Source: an uncultured Erysipelotrichaceae bacterium
GTDB taxonomy: Bacteria > Bacillota_I > Bacilli_A > Erysipelotrichales > Erysipelotrichaceae
Direction of reading: 5' to 3'
Assembly: GCA_944327105.1 (NCBI GenBank)
Contig: CALVGN010000013.1
Coordinates: 1-41,612 of the forward strand
DNA length: 41,612 nt
Shown piece by piece: positions 1-8,380 of the stretch. Below the pieces are notes generated by a model. That model did not search any database. It was not told the DNA's origin and worked only from the letters and a program-made list of their open reading frames with translations. The first letter of the stretch is position 1. The number at the start of each line of letters is the position of its first letter. Made by a program: the position numbers and the translations under genes.

Positions 1-4
1 TCAT
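1..4 (-). CDS. Start codon of a gene leaving the window on the left
   Basis: On the minus strand a strong ribosome-binding site, AAGGAG, lies at 16-11 and is followed after six bases by ATG at 4-2. Only the first codon is inside the window, so the product cannot be named. The gene would be divergent from rlmA, leaving about 175 bases between them that would hold both promoters. Confidence 0.4.
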
Positions 5-162
5 GAGTGGCTCCTTATTTTTTGTGACCTAAATAATTTGCCATATCATGAACCTTTTTACTATTATTCACTGCAAGAGTCGAACATTTTAAGAAGCCTC
101 AAACCCATTCGTTGTCACGAAGAGCCAAATTTTTTGGGAAAAATCAAATGATCGATCGACTT

Positions 163-178
163 TGCTATACTTGACACC
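163..178 (+). promoter_or_regulatory. Extended -10 promoter of rlmA, apparently leaderless
   Basis: TATACT at 166-171 is preceded by TG at 163-164, giving the extended -10 form. Exactly seven bases separate it from the ATG at 179, so transcription should begin at or next to the start codon. No purine-rich ribosome-binding site precedes the ATG, and no good -35 is visible, which fits an extended -10 promoter. Confidence 0.6.
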
Positions 179-958
179 ATGGAACTGAGATGTCCGATAT
201 GTCAACAACCTTTATATACCGACCATGATCATGCATGGTGTGACCATGGACATCGTTTTGATCGTTCAAAACAAGGTTATTTCAATTTATTGAAGCATGG
301 CAAAAGATTTAGTGGGGATGACAAGGATTTGGTTGAAACCCGAATCCGTTTTCTTGATCACGGTTATTATGACTTTCTGATTGAAACCATCAATGTTTTG
401 GTCAAACCATATAGTTCAAATACCATTTTGGATATTGCCTGCGGACCAGGGTATTACCTTAAACGATTTGATGGTCGAAGCAAATACGGACTGGATCTTA
501 GCAAACCTGCCATCGCTTATGCTGCAAAACATGATCCAACCAGTCAATATCTGATCGCCAATGGATTTGATCTTCCATTTATGGATCGAACCATGGATCT
601 GGTCACGGTGATATTTGCACCCTATTCTTTGGATGAGATAACCCGTGTGCTAAAAACAAACGGGATATTTATCCGTGTATCTCCCGCCCCGATGCATCTA
701 TTTGAGATCAAGCAATTGCTTTACCCAACGGTATATGTCAATCACTATAAACCCATTGATCATTCCCATTTGACATTGGTCAAAACCATGATGATCGCTG
801 ATCGGAGTTTGATGGATGGTCCAACCATGGAAAACTGTTTTGCCATGACCCCCTATCGATATAAAACCGATCCAAACGCAATCAAGATATTGGCCAGTGC
901 ACATAAAAAAACAGTGACGATGGAATTTTATATCGATGTCATGATCAAAACCAAATGA
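179..958 (+). CDS. rlmA: 23S rRNA (guanine-N1)-methyltransferase RlmA
   Basis: The product is 259 residues, the normal size for the RlmA family, which methylates N1 of a guanine in helix 35 of 23S rRNA using SAM. The N-terminus has the family's zinc-binding module: C5, C8, C21 and H25, within CPIC and then C-x3-GHRFD. It is followed by the family's KQGYFNLL stretch. The SAM-binding motif I is ILDIACGPGYY near residue 84, with the acidic GLDLS at the end of the next strand. The gene stands alone and appears to be read from a leaderless transcript. Members of this family can affect sensitivity to some ribosome-targeting antibiotics, but the subtype (G745 or G748) cannot be settled by eye. Confidence 0.88.
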   Translation: MELRCPICQQPLYTDHDHAWCDHGHRFDRSKQGYFNLLKHGKRFSGDDKDLVETRIRFLDHGYYDFLIETINVLVKPYSSNTILDIACGPGYYLKRFDGRSKYGLDLSKPAIAYAAKHDPTSQYLIANGFDLPFMDRTMDLVTVIFAPYSLDEITRVLKTNGIFIRVSPAPMHLFEIKQLLYPTVYVNHYKPIDHSHLTLVKTMMIADRSLMDGPTMENCFAMTPYRYKTDPNAIKILASAHKKTVTMEFYIDVMIKTK

Positions 959-1046
959 TCCTTTGGTTTACACCATCGCTTTTGATGGTACGACCAAAAA
1001 TGAAATATGGGTAGAAACCATTGAAATCATGTGTTTTCATCTGGAT

Positions 1047-1083
1047 TTTACATGGTCTTTTCATACCGTGTATAATTAACGCC
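1047..1083 (+). promoter_or_regulatory. Promoter of recU-ponA, leaderless GTG start
   Basis: TTTACA (1047-1052) and a perfect TATAAT (1071-1076) are 18 bases apart. After TATAAT come seven bases and then GTG at 1084, which is where the RecU homology begins. The predicted transcription start therefore falls on the start codon, and there is no ribosome-binding site. This is the clearest leaderless promoter in the window because both boxes and the protein alignment agree. Confidence 0.7.
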
Positions 1084-1677
1084 GTGAAGGAAGTTTTAAA
1101 GTATCCGGATGGACAACGATTTGATCAAAAATCCCCTGCTTTAAATGGTCATGCCAATAAAGGCATGGATCTGGAACAGATGATCATCACATCGCTGAAT
1201 GAAGGATATCAAAACGATCAATGCTGGATCGTCAAATATCCCACACCCGTTACAGTGGTCAAAACCATGACACGTCATGGTGTGGTCCATATTACGGATG
1301 GTTTCTTCACCACCCCTTCCTGTTGTGATTTTATCGGTGTATGTGCGGGTAAAGCCATTGCGTTGGAAGCGAAAAGCACAATAAAAAAACGGTTTGCGTA
1401 TTCATTGATCCAACCCCATCAGCTATCCCACTTGAAAGATATGATCGCCCATCAGGGAAAAAGCTATGTGGTCATCGAAATGAAAGCTTATGGGGAAATA
1501 TTTTTAGTGGATGGCGGATATATCATCCAATCCATTGAATCGAATCATAAATCCATGAGCATTGACGAATTGAGAATCCATGGTAAAACCATTCAAACCG
1601 ATAACCCCTACCACCCTTTGAAACTATCTGAAACACTGTACAATGAGGTAAAAAACGATGCACATCGAAACCAATAA
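1084..1677 (+). CDS. recU: Holliday junction resolvase RecU
   Basis: RecU cleaves Holliday junctions during recombination and chromosome segregation in Bacillota. From GTG at 1084 the product is 197 residues (B. subtilis RecU is about 206). It begins KEVLKYPDGQRFD, like the family's 'YPNGK' start. The nuclease core is visible as CCDFIGVCAGKAIALEAKST, supplying the D and the E-x-K catalytic residues, then QPHQLSHL and a C-terminal strand. The reading frame is open back to 1021, but the upstream part precedes the -10 box and has no family similarity, so GTG is preferred. It overlaps ponA by 20 bases, and the recU-ponA pairing is conserved in Bacillota. Confidence 0.9.
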   Translation: MKEVLKYPDGQRFDQKSPALNGHANKGMDLEQMIITSLNEGYQNDQCWIVKYPTPVTVVKTMTRHGVVHITDGFFTTPSCCDFIGVCAGKAIALEAKSTIKKRFAYSLIQPHQLSHLKDMIAHQGKSYVVIEMKAYGEIFLVDGGYIIQSIESNHKSMSIDELRIHGKTIQTDNPYHPLKLSETLYNEVKNDAHRNQ

Positions 1678-4468
1678 AAAACATGGTCCAACCACTGACC
1701 ACACTGGTCGAACCAGAAGACCTAAACCCAAACGCAAGATCAACAAGAAAAACCTGGCTGCATTGATCATCTCCGTGATGCTGGTCTGTTTTGTGATCGG
1801 ATGCATCGGTGCACTCATTTTCGTTGCTAAAGTCAATTCCGATGCCCCTGATCTGGTGATCACCGACTTTGTCAGTGAACAAAGCAGCCAGATCATGGAC
1901 AAAAATGGCAATCTGATCGCGGATGTGGGTTCACAGATCCGCACCAATGTGGATTACGACCAAATGCCGACGGCATTTGTCGATGCATTCGTGGCCGTTG
2001 AAGATTCCCGTTTCTTTGACCACAATGGATTTGATTTGTCCCGTTTTGCAAAAGCCATGCTGGAAAATATCAAATCATTATCCTTTGCTCAGGGTGGTTC
2101 CACCTTGACCATGCAATTGATCAAACAGACCTATTTCATGGATGATGAAACCGGCATGCAAGCCGCGCGCAGCGGCATGGGCGGGATCGAACGAAAAATG
2201 GCGGAGATCCTGTTGGCCCCACAATTGAGTGGACTGGCAGATAAACAAACCGTGTTTGAGTTATATGTCAATAAAATCAACTATGGTGGTTCATACAATA
2301 ACCGGGGTGCCCAACAGGCCGCGTTATATTATTTCAATAAAGATCTCAACCAACTGAATTTGAGTGAATGTGCGTTGTTAGCTGGCGTAGTCAATGCACC
2401 CAATGCCTACAACCCATTCAATAACCTGGAAGCAGCGACCGAACGGCGCAATACCGTGTTATATCAGTTATACAACCATGGTTATATCTCCAAAATGGAA
2501 TATGAACTGGCCAGATCGATCAAGATCGAAGATCAGCTGGTGGATCCGGATGATCCACAGCGTAAAAGTGGTGGGACCACTTATGCCTATCAGGCATATA
2601 TCGATGAAGTGATCAACGAAGCACAACAATTGACCGGACGTGATCCAACCACCACTGCCATGAAGATCTACACGGCCATGGATCCTACGGTTCAGGGATT
2701 CATGGATGATCTACAGGCTGGCAATATTTTGGAATTCCCGGATGAATTGATGGAGATCGGTGTAGTTTCCATGAACAATTCCACTGGTGAGATCATCGCC
2801 ATCGCCGGTGGACGAAACTATGCCAGCGGTGGTTCACTATTGCTCAACCATGCCACAGATCAATACAAACAACCGGGTTCCAGTATCAAAACCATCCTCT
2901 CCTATCCCCTGGCATTTGAAAATTTAGGATGGGCCACCAGTCATGTGGTGGTGGATCGACCATTGGTCTATGCGGGAACTGACTTTGTCATCACCAATGC
3001 CAACAATACTTATGCCGGAGAGATCCGTTTGGTGGATGCGATCGGCCATTCCTTGAATACGCCGGCCATCGCCACCTTGCAGGAATTGGTCGATACCATG
3101 GGACGCGGTGCCATTGTGGATTATCTACAATCCCTTGGATTCAGTCAGGTCAATGATGATAATTTCGATATCCAGTTTGCCATTGGTGGTTCAAATTTAG
3201 CGGTATCGGTGGAAGAGATGGCCGGCGCGCATTCGATGATCTTGAACAATGGTCAATACATTACCCCTCATACCATCACCAAAATCGAATTCATGGACAG
3301 TGATGAAGTGGTCGAACCACAATATGAAGCCACACAGATCATTTCCCCTGAAGCGGCATATTTAACGGCACGCATGGAATACCAGGCCATCTATGGACCG
3401 TATGCCAACTATATGCAGGTCGCTCGCAAAAACTATCAAAGCTTCGGCAAGACCGGTACCACCGACTGGGGCGATTCCGGTCTGGAATACAATATCCCGC
3501 TGGGTGCGGTCAAAGACCGTTGGATGGCGATGAGCACCACCGACTTTACCAACGTCGTATGGCTGGGTTACGAAAAAGCGGTCAAAGATCAGGGAACCTA
3601 TTTTACCAGCGCTAAAAGTGCATTGAATATCACAGGGAATACCATGAGTAAATTGCTCGATGTATTGGAAAGCGTCTACGGTACCCCGGCCGATCTGGAA
3701 AAACCGGAAAATGTGGTCAACATCACTCACATCCTGGGAACCTGGCCTTATGCCTCCCCGATCGCGGAAATGGATCCGACGTATATCACTACTGGTGAAA
3801 TCAAAAAAGACAGTTACAAATTAGTCGATCCAATGACCCAGGAATTGGCGGAATTAAGTGAATTCAGCAGTGAAATCGACAATAATCTGCATTATAAATT
3901 CCACTTCGCCCCCTATCCGGATGAAAGCAAGCTGACCGTTGCCGATAGTACGATGGACATTTCATTAAGCAGCGGCTCCACATATGTGGAAGCCTGGGGC
4001 AATCGGTTGTTTGATTATTCATGGATATTTGGTCCGGTGCGCTACAAAGTATTCATCAAACAAGGTGATTCGATCGTGCAGGAGATCATTACCGATCAGG
4101 CAGACAGTGAAGGCGATTTGAGTGTGCCTGCGGGTACCTATGATGTCTGTGGCATGTATACGTTTGAAAACTTAGGAACGACCAGCAATCAGATCTGTCA
4201 AACATTCACATATACACAAGTAGTGGAAGAAGAGGAAGAAGAAGAACCGACACCGACGCCAACAGCTACACCGACGCCGACACCGGAATCCACGCCCACA
4301 CCGACACCAACACCCACTGCTACTCCAACACCGACACCAACACCAACGCCCAGTGAATCCACTGGTGAGACCACGCAACCTGGTGAATCCGGTGAGATCG
4401 GAAATGGTGCAACCACCGATCAAAGTGGACAAACCAACCCAAATGCCAATCCACAAACTGGGGATTAA
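1658..4468 (+). CDS. ponA: Class A penicillin-binding protein (PBP1-type)
   Basis: This bifunctional 936-residue enzyme polymerises glycan strands and cross-links peptidoglycan outside the membrane. A basic cytoplasmic tail is followed by one membrane anchor at about 33-57. The GT51 domain has EDSRFF (E115) and GGSTLTMQLIKQ (146-157). The transpeptidase domain has the three penicillin-binding motifs: SSIK (408-411), SLN (465-467) and KTG (598-600). A C-terminal extension follows, ending in an acidic run, a long Pro-Thr repeat and a hydrophilic tail whose last residues are NPQTGD. GAGG upstream of 1658 serves as the ribosome-binding site inside recU. It is co-transcribed with recU and ends at the hairpin at 4498-4521. 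Confidence 0.93.
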   Translation: MHIETNKKHGPTTDHTGRTRRPKPKRKINKKNLAALIISVMLVCFVIGCIGALIFVAKVNSDAPDLVITDFVSEQSSQIMDKNGNLIADVGSQIRTNVDYDQMPTAFVDAFVAVEDSRFFDHNGFDLSRFAKAMLENIKSLSFAQGGSTLTMQLIKQTYFMDDETGMQAARSGMGGIERKMAEILLAPQLSGLADKQTVFELYVNKINYGGSYNNRGAQQAALYYFNKDLNQLNLSECALLAGVVNAPNAYNPFNNLEAATERRNTVLYQLYNHGYISKMEYELARSIKIEDQLVDPDDPQRKSGGTTYAYQAYIDEVINEAQQLTGRDPTTTAMKIYTAMDPTVQGFMDDLQAGNILEFPDELMEIGVVSMNNSTGEIIAIAGGRNYASGGSLLLNHATDQYKQPGSSIKTILSYPLAFENLGWATSHVVVDRPLVYAGTDFVITNANNTYAGEIRLVDAIGHSLNTPAIATLQELVDTMGRGAIVDYLQSLGFSQVNDDNFDIQFAIGGSNLAVSVEEMAGAHSMILNNGQYITPHTITKIEFMDSDEVVEPQYEATQIISPEAAYLTARMEYQAIYGPYANYMQVARKNYQSFGKTGTTDWGDSGLEYNIPLGAVKDRWMAMSTTDFTNVVWLGYEKAVKDQGTYFTSAKSALNITGNTMSKLLDVLESVYGTPADLEKPENVVNITHILGTWPYASPIAEMDPTYITTGEIKKDSYKLVDPMTQELAELSEFSSEIDNNLHYKFHFAPYPDESKLTVADSTMDISLSSGSTYVEAWGNRLFDYSWIFGPVRYKVFIKQGDSIVQEIITDQADSEGDLSVPAGTYDVCGMYTFENLGTTSNQICQTFTYTQVVEEEEEEEPTPTPTATPTPTPESTPTPTPTPTATPTPTPTPTPSESTGETTQPGESGEIGNGATTDQSGQTNPNANPQTGD
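4243..4351 (+). repeat. Low-complexity Thr-Pro coding repeat in ponA
   Basis: Degenerate tandem copies of ACACCG/ACACCA-type units encode a Pro-Thr tail that follows an acidic run of seven Glu. Such tails often span or bind the cell wall. The repeat is prone to length change, and it produces long spurious antisense reading frames. Confidence 0.8.
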
Positions 4469-4497
4469 CCCACTGCATTCAATAATGAACTATCTTC

Positions 4498-4521
4498 AAA
4501 AGCGACCGTATGGTCGCTTTT
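4498..4521 (+). terminator. Intrinsic terminator after ponA
   Basis: AAAAGCGACC (4498-4507) pairs with GGTCGCTTTT (4512-4521) around a four-base loop. The right arm supplies the T-run, and the structure lies 30 bases after the ponA stop codon. Confidence 0.8.
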
Positions 4522-4580
4522 GTTATGGTTGAAACCATGTTTCATCCGAATGCATATCCCATCCTCATCGTGACCAATGA

Positions 4581-4597
4581 TGGTAAAATAATGTTGT
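4581..4597 (+). promoter_or_regulatory. Extended -10 promoter of the TPR gene, apparently leaderless
   Basis: TGG-TAAAAT puts an extended -10 at 4581-4589, eight bases before ATG 4598. No ribosome-binding site lies between them, and no clear -35 is visible. Confidence 0.5.
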
Positions 4598-5701
4598 ATG
4601 GAAGATATGGATTTATTGAACCAATGTGATCAATATGCACAAAGCGGTGATGGCGGTAGCCTGTTATCTTTTGTGGAAGCCAACCGTTTTGCATTTGAAG
4701 ATCCCTGCTTATATTACATGCAAAAAAGCAATGCCTTGAGTTTGCTCAATCTCAATGATGAAGCTTTGGCCTGCGCTTCGATCGCCTACTCCCTGTATCC
4801 CAACAATCCTGTTGCTTCGATGACACTTGGATTGTGCTACAGTACCACCAATCAACCGGATAAAGCGTTGCATTATTTTAAAAATGCAATGAAACTTGCC
4901 GAACACAGCGTGTTTTTGTATCAAAACCTTGGACGATGTGAACATGCACTTGGTCATACTCAAAAAGCCATCGAATATTTCAAAGCCATCGATGATAATT
5001 ATCCGATGGATGTTTATACCACCATTGAGCTGGCGACACTCTATTTTGAATCGCACGATTACAATGAAGCCTATAACTATTACTCCATCGGTTTTGTCAA
5101 TAACTGGCTGGTAGTGGATGAATTGAAAAATTATGCACAATGCAGTATTGAGCTTGGATTGATTTCCCAAGCCTATATCATTCTGGCATCCATTTATACC
5201 GCAGACCCCTCCACCGCCCAATGGGTGGATGCGCAGGACATCAAGATCACGATCAATTATTTCCAAGATTATGAGAGTGCCCAAGAGCAATTGAAAGTTT
5301 ATCTCAAGTCCTATCCCAATGATGACTGGGGCAAGATCCAGATGGCCTATTGCGCTGCAAAAAGCGATCATATGCGCCGTTGCAAAAACTATCTTGGACA
5401 GATCCGCTCTTTCCAAGATGACCCGCTGCATTACCGTTTGGCTCGCAGCATCATGTTCCAGTCCAAAAGGGATTATGATAGTGCCATCAATGAAATGAAA
5501 ACACTAAAGGATGTGCATACCCATACGGATGCCACGATGCAGCTGGCCAATCTGTATGTCAAAACCAACAAGACCAATGATGCGATCACTTTATTGAAAA
5601 AAAGCCGTAAAAGCAATGCATATCAGCCTTCGGTCAATGCATTATTGAATCAATTGGAAAAAGAGAAGACCAATAATAACAACAACAGCACCACGAATTA
5701 A
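4598..5701 (+). CDS. Tetratricopeptide-repeat protein
   Basis: The 367-residue soluble protein has no signal peptide or membrane segment and is made of TPR-like helical hairpins. Repeats are recognisable at NDEALACASIAYSLYPNNP, DKALHYFKNAMKLAEHS and QKAIEYFKAIDDNYP, then more weakly through DYNEAYNYYSIG, and again near the C-terminus (DYDSAINEMKTLK, TNDAITLLKKS). The C-terminus is an Asn-rich tail. TPR proteins are scaffolds for protein contacts, and nothing here identifies the partner. It is a single-gene unit between the ponA terminator and its own terminator, which overlaps the stop codon. Confidence 0.75.
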   Translation: MEDMDLLNQCDQYAQSGDGGSLLSFVEANRFAFEDPCLYYMQKSNALSLLNLNDEALACASIAYSLYPNNPVASMTLGLCYSTTNQPDKALHYFKNAMKLAEHSVFLYQNLGRCEHALGHTQKAIEYFKAIDDNYPMDVYTTIELATLYFESHDYNEAYNYYSIGFVNNWLVVDELKNYAQCSIELGLISQAYIILASIYTADPSTAQWVDAQDIKITINYFQDYESAQEQLKVYLKSYPNDDWGKIQMAYCAAKSDHMRRCKNYLGQIRSFQDDPLHYRLARSIMFQSKRDYDSAINEMKTLKDVHTHTDATMQLANLYVKTNKTNDAITLLKKSRKSNAYQPSVNALLNQLEKEKTNNNNNSTTN

Positions 5702-5720
5702 CGTGGTGCTGTTTCTTTAT
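5684..5720 (+). terminator. Terminator overlapping the TPR gene stop codon
   Basis: AACAGCACCACG (5684-5695) pairs perfectly with CGTGGTGCTGTT (5702-5713) around a six-base loop, followed by TTCTTTAT. The last five codons and the TAA stop (5699-5701) lie inside the hairpin. Confidence 0.8.
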
Positions 5721-5781
5721 TGCTTCATTTACGTTCAAAATTCAAATGAAAATCCCCTCGTATGGCTCGGATCAAGTACTC

Positions 5782-6306
5782 CTAACACGACAAATATAAA
5801 TTTTCAGAATCGAACCCGATTTCTTCTGTATGGTTGAAAATCATAATCATGTCATCCATTTTTTTAACAAAAACTGTTGTCTTTGGGTTATTCAGCTGTG
5901 CAAACTCTCTTACTACGTCTCCCTGAATTTTTTTAGAGGATTGTTTCAATTTATCTCCACTTTCAGTCAAGAATTCATCAACATGGCCTTTTTCGAGTAC
6001 AGGTATTTTATTGATAGCTTTACCGAAGGTGCTACCAATAACACCGATCCCTTTAAGGACATTGGATTCAATTGCACTAGATGATGCCTTTTCCAATTTC
6101 AAGGAGCTTTCATCAAACAAATTGCGATACGATTTGGACATAGAAACAATTTGTCTTTTAATACCTTGAATGTACTCCTCATTGAAATTTCCGCTTAACA
6201 TGATCTCCATCAATGAAGCCAAAGAGTAGATATATAGCGAAAGTCGATAATATTTGAACATCTTCTCGAGATCTTCCAACAATGTATTAACTTGACTCTG
6301 AGACAA
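5782..6306 (-). CDS. Unknown protein, 3' part of a frameshifted gene
   Basis: This 174-residue frame has no convincing start of its own: it opens at a TTG with no ribosome-binding site. It continues the upstream frame (6336-6995) after a one-base backward shift at the A7 run at 6345-6339. It is mostly helical, with an amphipathic segment YYRLSLYIYSLASLMEIML, a Gly/Ser-rich patch (NVLKGIGVIGSTFGKAINKIP) and a charged C-terminus. I do not recognise a family. Read with the upstream part it makes one protein of about 404 residues. Confidence 0.5.
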   Translation of the reverse strand: MSQSQVNTLLEDLEKMFKYYRLSLYIYSLASLMEIMLSGNFNEEYIQGIKRQIVSMSKSYRNLFDESSLKLEKASSSAIESNVLKGIGVIGSTFGKAINKIPVLEKGHVDEFLTESGDKLKQSSKKIQGDVVREFAQLNNPKTTVFVKKMDDMIMIFNHTEEIGFDSENLYLSC

Positions 6307-6335
6307 TGCCAGTTTTTTACCATCGAGGGTATCAT

Positions 6336-6995
6336 TTATTTTTTTGTAATAGAAAGTGAATTTTTTCGTGCGGTACGTTGTATATCCAATACCATTTTGT
6401 GACCGCTTGAAAGAAAATATTCATTATCCCAGCTGGACTTATATTTCCTTGTAATATCCATCAACATCTCAACATCAGCTTCTACTTCCGATTCTTTTTC
6501 TATCTCCAAAAACGAAAGAATTTCCCTTTCCATTTCCTGGATTTGATCGAGATCTTTTTCGATCGAATACAACGCAATCGCTATCATTGCGGTTGCAGGA
6601 TCAATTGGTAATGTTGTGACAGATGTTGCCGTAAAATTGGATAACTCGTCCACTGGCTGAAATTTCGCCATCTTCGAAGTTCCATCTAAATCCTTTAATG
6701 CACCCCAAAAATTGCCATCCGCTGCTTTTTTTAAAGCTTCACCTATACCCTGATTTGCCACGCGATACAATCCTTCAGTCGAAAAAGAATATGTTTGAGT
6801 AAAAGTGATCAATTGAGGAACAATGGCCGACACTGCGGCTCCAAGTGTCGATAACTCAGCAAATGGAAGCTTTATTGTTTGATTGCGATCAGCAATTTGA
6901 AGCGGTTCAGCTAATACATCCTGAGTCATCTCAGTGAGTTGATTTCGAAATTCATCTACTCGGTCATAATCTTTTTTGCATGTAATTTCATCCAT
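6336..6995 (-). CDS. Unknown protein, 5' part of a frameshifted gene
   Basis: The start is ATG at 6995 (MDEITCKKDYDR), with GGGGGA nine bases upstream as ribosome-binding site; the frame is open further back but without a site. The 219-residue part has an acidic N-terminus, a small-residue hydrophobic stretch (LSTLGAAVSAIVPQLITF), a second one (DPATAMIAIALYSI) and then a charged coiled-coil-like segment. It ends at TAA directly after the slippery run. The region has no copy of the window's TGGT-N3-ACCA repeat and slightly lower GC in the lines I sampled, which is compatible with acquisition by transfer. No function can be assigned. Confidence 0.6.
   Translation of the reverse strand: MDEITCKKDYDRVDEFRNQLTEMTQDVLAEPLQIADRNQTIKLPFAELSTLGAAVSAIVPQLITFTQTYSFSTEGLYRVANQGIGEALKKAADGNFWGALKDLDGTSKMAKFQPVDELSNFTATSVTTLPIDPATAMIAIALYSIEKDLDQIQEMEREILSFLEIEKESEVEADVEMLMDITRKYKSSWDNEYFLSSGHKMVLDIQRTARKNSLSITKK
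6339..6345 (-). other. A-AAA-AAA slippery run joining the two frames
   Basis: On the coding strand the 0-frame reads ACA AAA AAA TAA. The heptamer A-AAA-AAA is a canonical -1 slippery site placed immediately before the stop. After a -1 slip the frame continues ATA AAT GAT and stays open to 5782. The cause could be an inactivating deletion, a sequencing or assembly indel, or programmed frameshifting. Confidence 0.7.
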
Positions 6996-7050
6996 GATTT
7001 GTATCCCCCAAACTATTGAACAGTTAACCATTGAGATCAATTCGTTTCAT

Positions 7051-7071
7051 TCGCTATATAAATTATAGCGA
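7051..7071 (-). promoter_or_regulatory. Inverted repeat over the -10 of the frameshifted gene
   Basis: TCGCTATA (7051-7058) and TATAGCGA (7064-7071) are perfect 8-base arms around TAAAT. On the minus strand a TATAAT lies within the repeat, about 70 bases upstream of the ATG at 6995. A regulator bound here would block the promoter. This is inferred from position and symmetry only. Confidence 0.45.
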
Positions 7072-7122
7072 GACAAGGGCTTCATGCTTTAATGAATTAT
7101 AGAATCTCCCTTATTTCAATAG

Positions 7123-7746
7123 TTACTCGTTATACGTCCGACAAAAATCCTGAAACGGACAATTCGTGCAATCGGGATGCTGCGCTTTGCATTTGTAGCG
7201 ACCCCAGAAAATCATCGTATGATGGGCCATATTCCATTTGTCTCTGGAGATCTTTCGTTTTAACTTGGCTTCGATCACTTCCACATCATCATTTGGTTTG
7301 GCCAATCGTAAACGCACTGCGATGCGGGAAACATGGGTATCGACGGCAAAAGAAGGGATATCAAAGCAGACCGATCGGATCACATTGGCACTTTTTCGAC
7401 CAACGCCAGGTAAACTGGTCAAATCCTTCATGGATGTGGGCATGATGCCATGATACTTTTCTTCCAATACTGTGGCTAGACCAAGAATGCTTTTAGCTTT
7501 ATTACGGTATAAACCCAATCGGGCAATATACGGTTCGATCTGTTGCACGGTGGCTTTAGCCATCAATGCACTGGTTGGAAAACGATGAAACAGTGCGGGA
7601 GTCACTGTGTTGACCGCGGCATCGGTGGTTTGAGCACTTAATACGACAGCAACTGCCAATTGAAATGGGGTTTCATGGTTGAGTTCACACTGCGCATGGG
7701 GAAACCATTTTGCCATTTCATCAATGATCCAATCTGCACGTTTCAT
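7123..7746 (-). CDS. nth: Endonuclease III (DNA glycosylase/AP lyase)
   Basis: Nth removes oxidised pyrimidines in base-excision repair. The 207-residue length is typical. The helix-hairpin-helix LPGVGRKSANV contains the catalytic Lys, and VDTHVSR contains the catalytic Asp. The C-terminal four-cysteine iron-sulfur loop is C-x6-C-x2-C-x5-C (CKAQHPDCTNCPFQDFC). Its ATG shares a base with the dnaD stop (TAATG), so the two are translationally coupled. The dnaD-nth pair is conserved in Bacillota, as is its proximity to ponA and recU. Confidence 0.95.
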   Translation of the reverse strand: MKRADWIIDEMAKWFPHAQCELNHETPFQLAVAVVLSAQTTDAAVNTVTPALFHRFPTSALMAKATVQQIEPYIARLGLYRNKAKSILGLATVLEEKYHGIMPTSMKDLTSLPGVGRKSANVIRSVCFDIPSFAVDTHVSRIAVRLRLAKPNDDVEVIEAKLKRKISRDKWNMAHHTMIFWGRYKCKAQHPDCTNCPFQDFCRTYNE

Positions 7747-8246
7747 TAACGGTTTGCCCTCCGTCTTAAAATACCCGCCATGTAATCGATGTTTTTCTTT
7801 CCATACAATAAGGCTTCACGCAATGCTTCACGAATCTTCACATCCCCGTATTCTTCTCTTAGACGAGCTAATTTTTCGATGTCATTCATACTCAACAATG
7901 TACCGAATTGCTGTTGGATCAGATCGACGATGGTCATATCCATATTACTGGTATAGGTAGGATGTTCATATTCATATAATCCGGATAGGTCGAATACGAT
8001 GGAAGAACCAGTGGACTTAATGGAAAGATATCGCTTTTTTTTCAGGCTGGAAATGGTTCGATCGATGCTGTCATTGTCAGTATGCAAAGCACGCTGCAAT
8101 CCATCTGCTGTGATCAAATGGTGAGTGCTATTATAAAAATCAATCAGTAAAACCACTGCCGTCTCCAGTGGATCCAGATTCAGATATTCCAGATTATTTA
8201 AGATCCAATCCCGTGTATTGACATAAGGTTGTTCGAACCATTTCAT
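7746..8246 (-). CDS. dnaD: DnaD-family replication initiation protein
   Basis: DnaD helps remodel the origin and load the helicase at initiation and restart. Starting at ATG 8246 (MKWFEQPYVN) the product is 166 residues. AAAGGA lies eight bases upstream, whereas the 48-base upstream extension lacks a ribosome-binding site. The N-terminal half is a winged-helix-like domain (LETAVVLLIDFYN ... SIDRTISSLKKKRYL). The C-terminal half is the DnaB_2/DnaD domain (IEKLARLREEYGDVKIREALREA), ending in the family's Y-x3-IL motif (YMAGILRRR). It is shorter than B. subtilis DnaD (about 230), mainly in the linker and the tail. Confidence 0.85.
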   Translation of the reverse strand: MKWFEQPYVNTRDWILNNLEYLNLDPLETAVVLLIDFYNSTHHLITADGLQRALHTDNDSIDRTISSLKKKRYLSIKSTGSSIVFDLSGLYEYEHPTYTSNMDMTIVDLIQQQFGTLLSMNDIEKLARLREEYGDVKIREALREALLYGKKNIDYMAGILRRRANR

Positions 8247-8380
8247 ACGATGTTTCCTTTCATATTTTAATTCTGGTCTTACCATGATATTCATTGGTCA
8301 GACCACATGGATTTACCATAATATCCCATATCCCAACGGTTGTCAGTTTATCAAATATATGATACCGTAATCACGTTCCT

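Noticed and set aside
971-988. Hairpin ACCATC/GATGGT after rlmA as terminator
   Set aside because: Short stem with no T-run; part of it is another TGGT...ACCA-type element.
4172-4456. Long antisense reading frames over the ponA tail
   Set aside because: They are the reverse reading of the Thr-Pro repeat, giving Gly/Val/Cys/Arg low-complexity products, with no ribosome-binding site.
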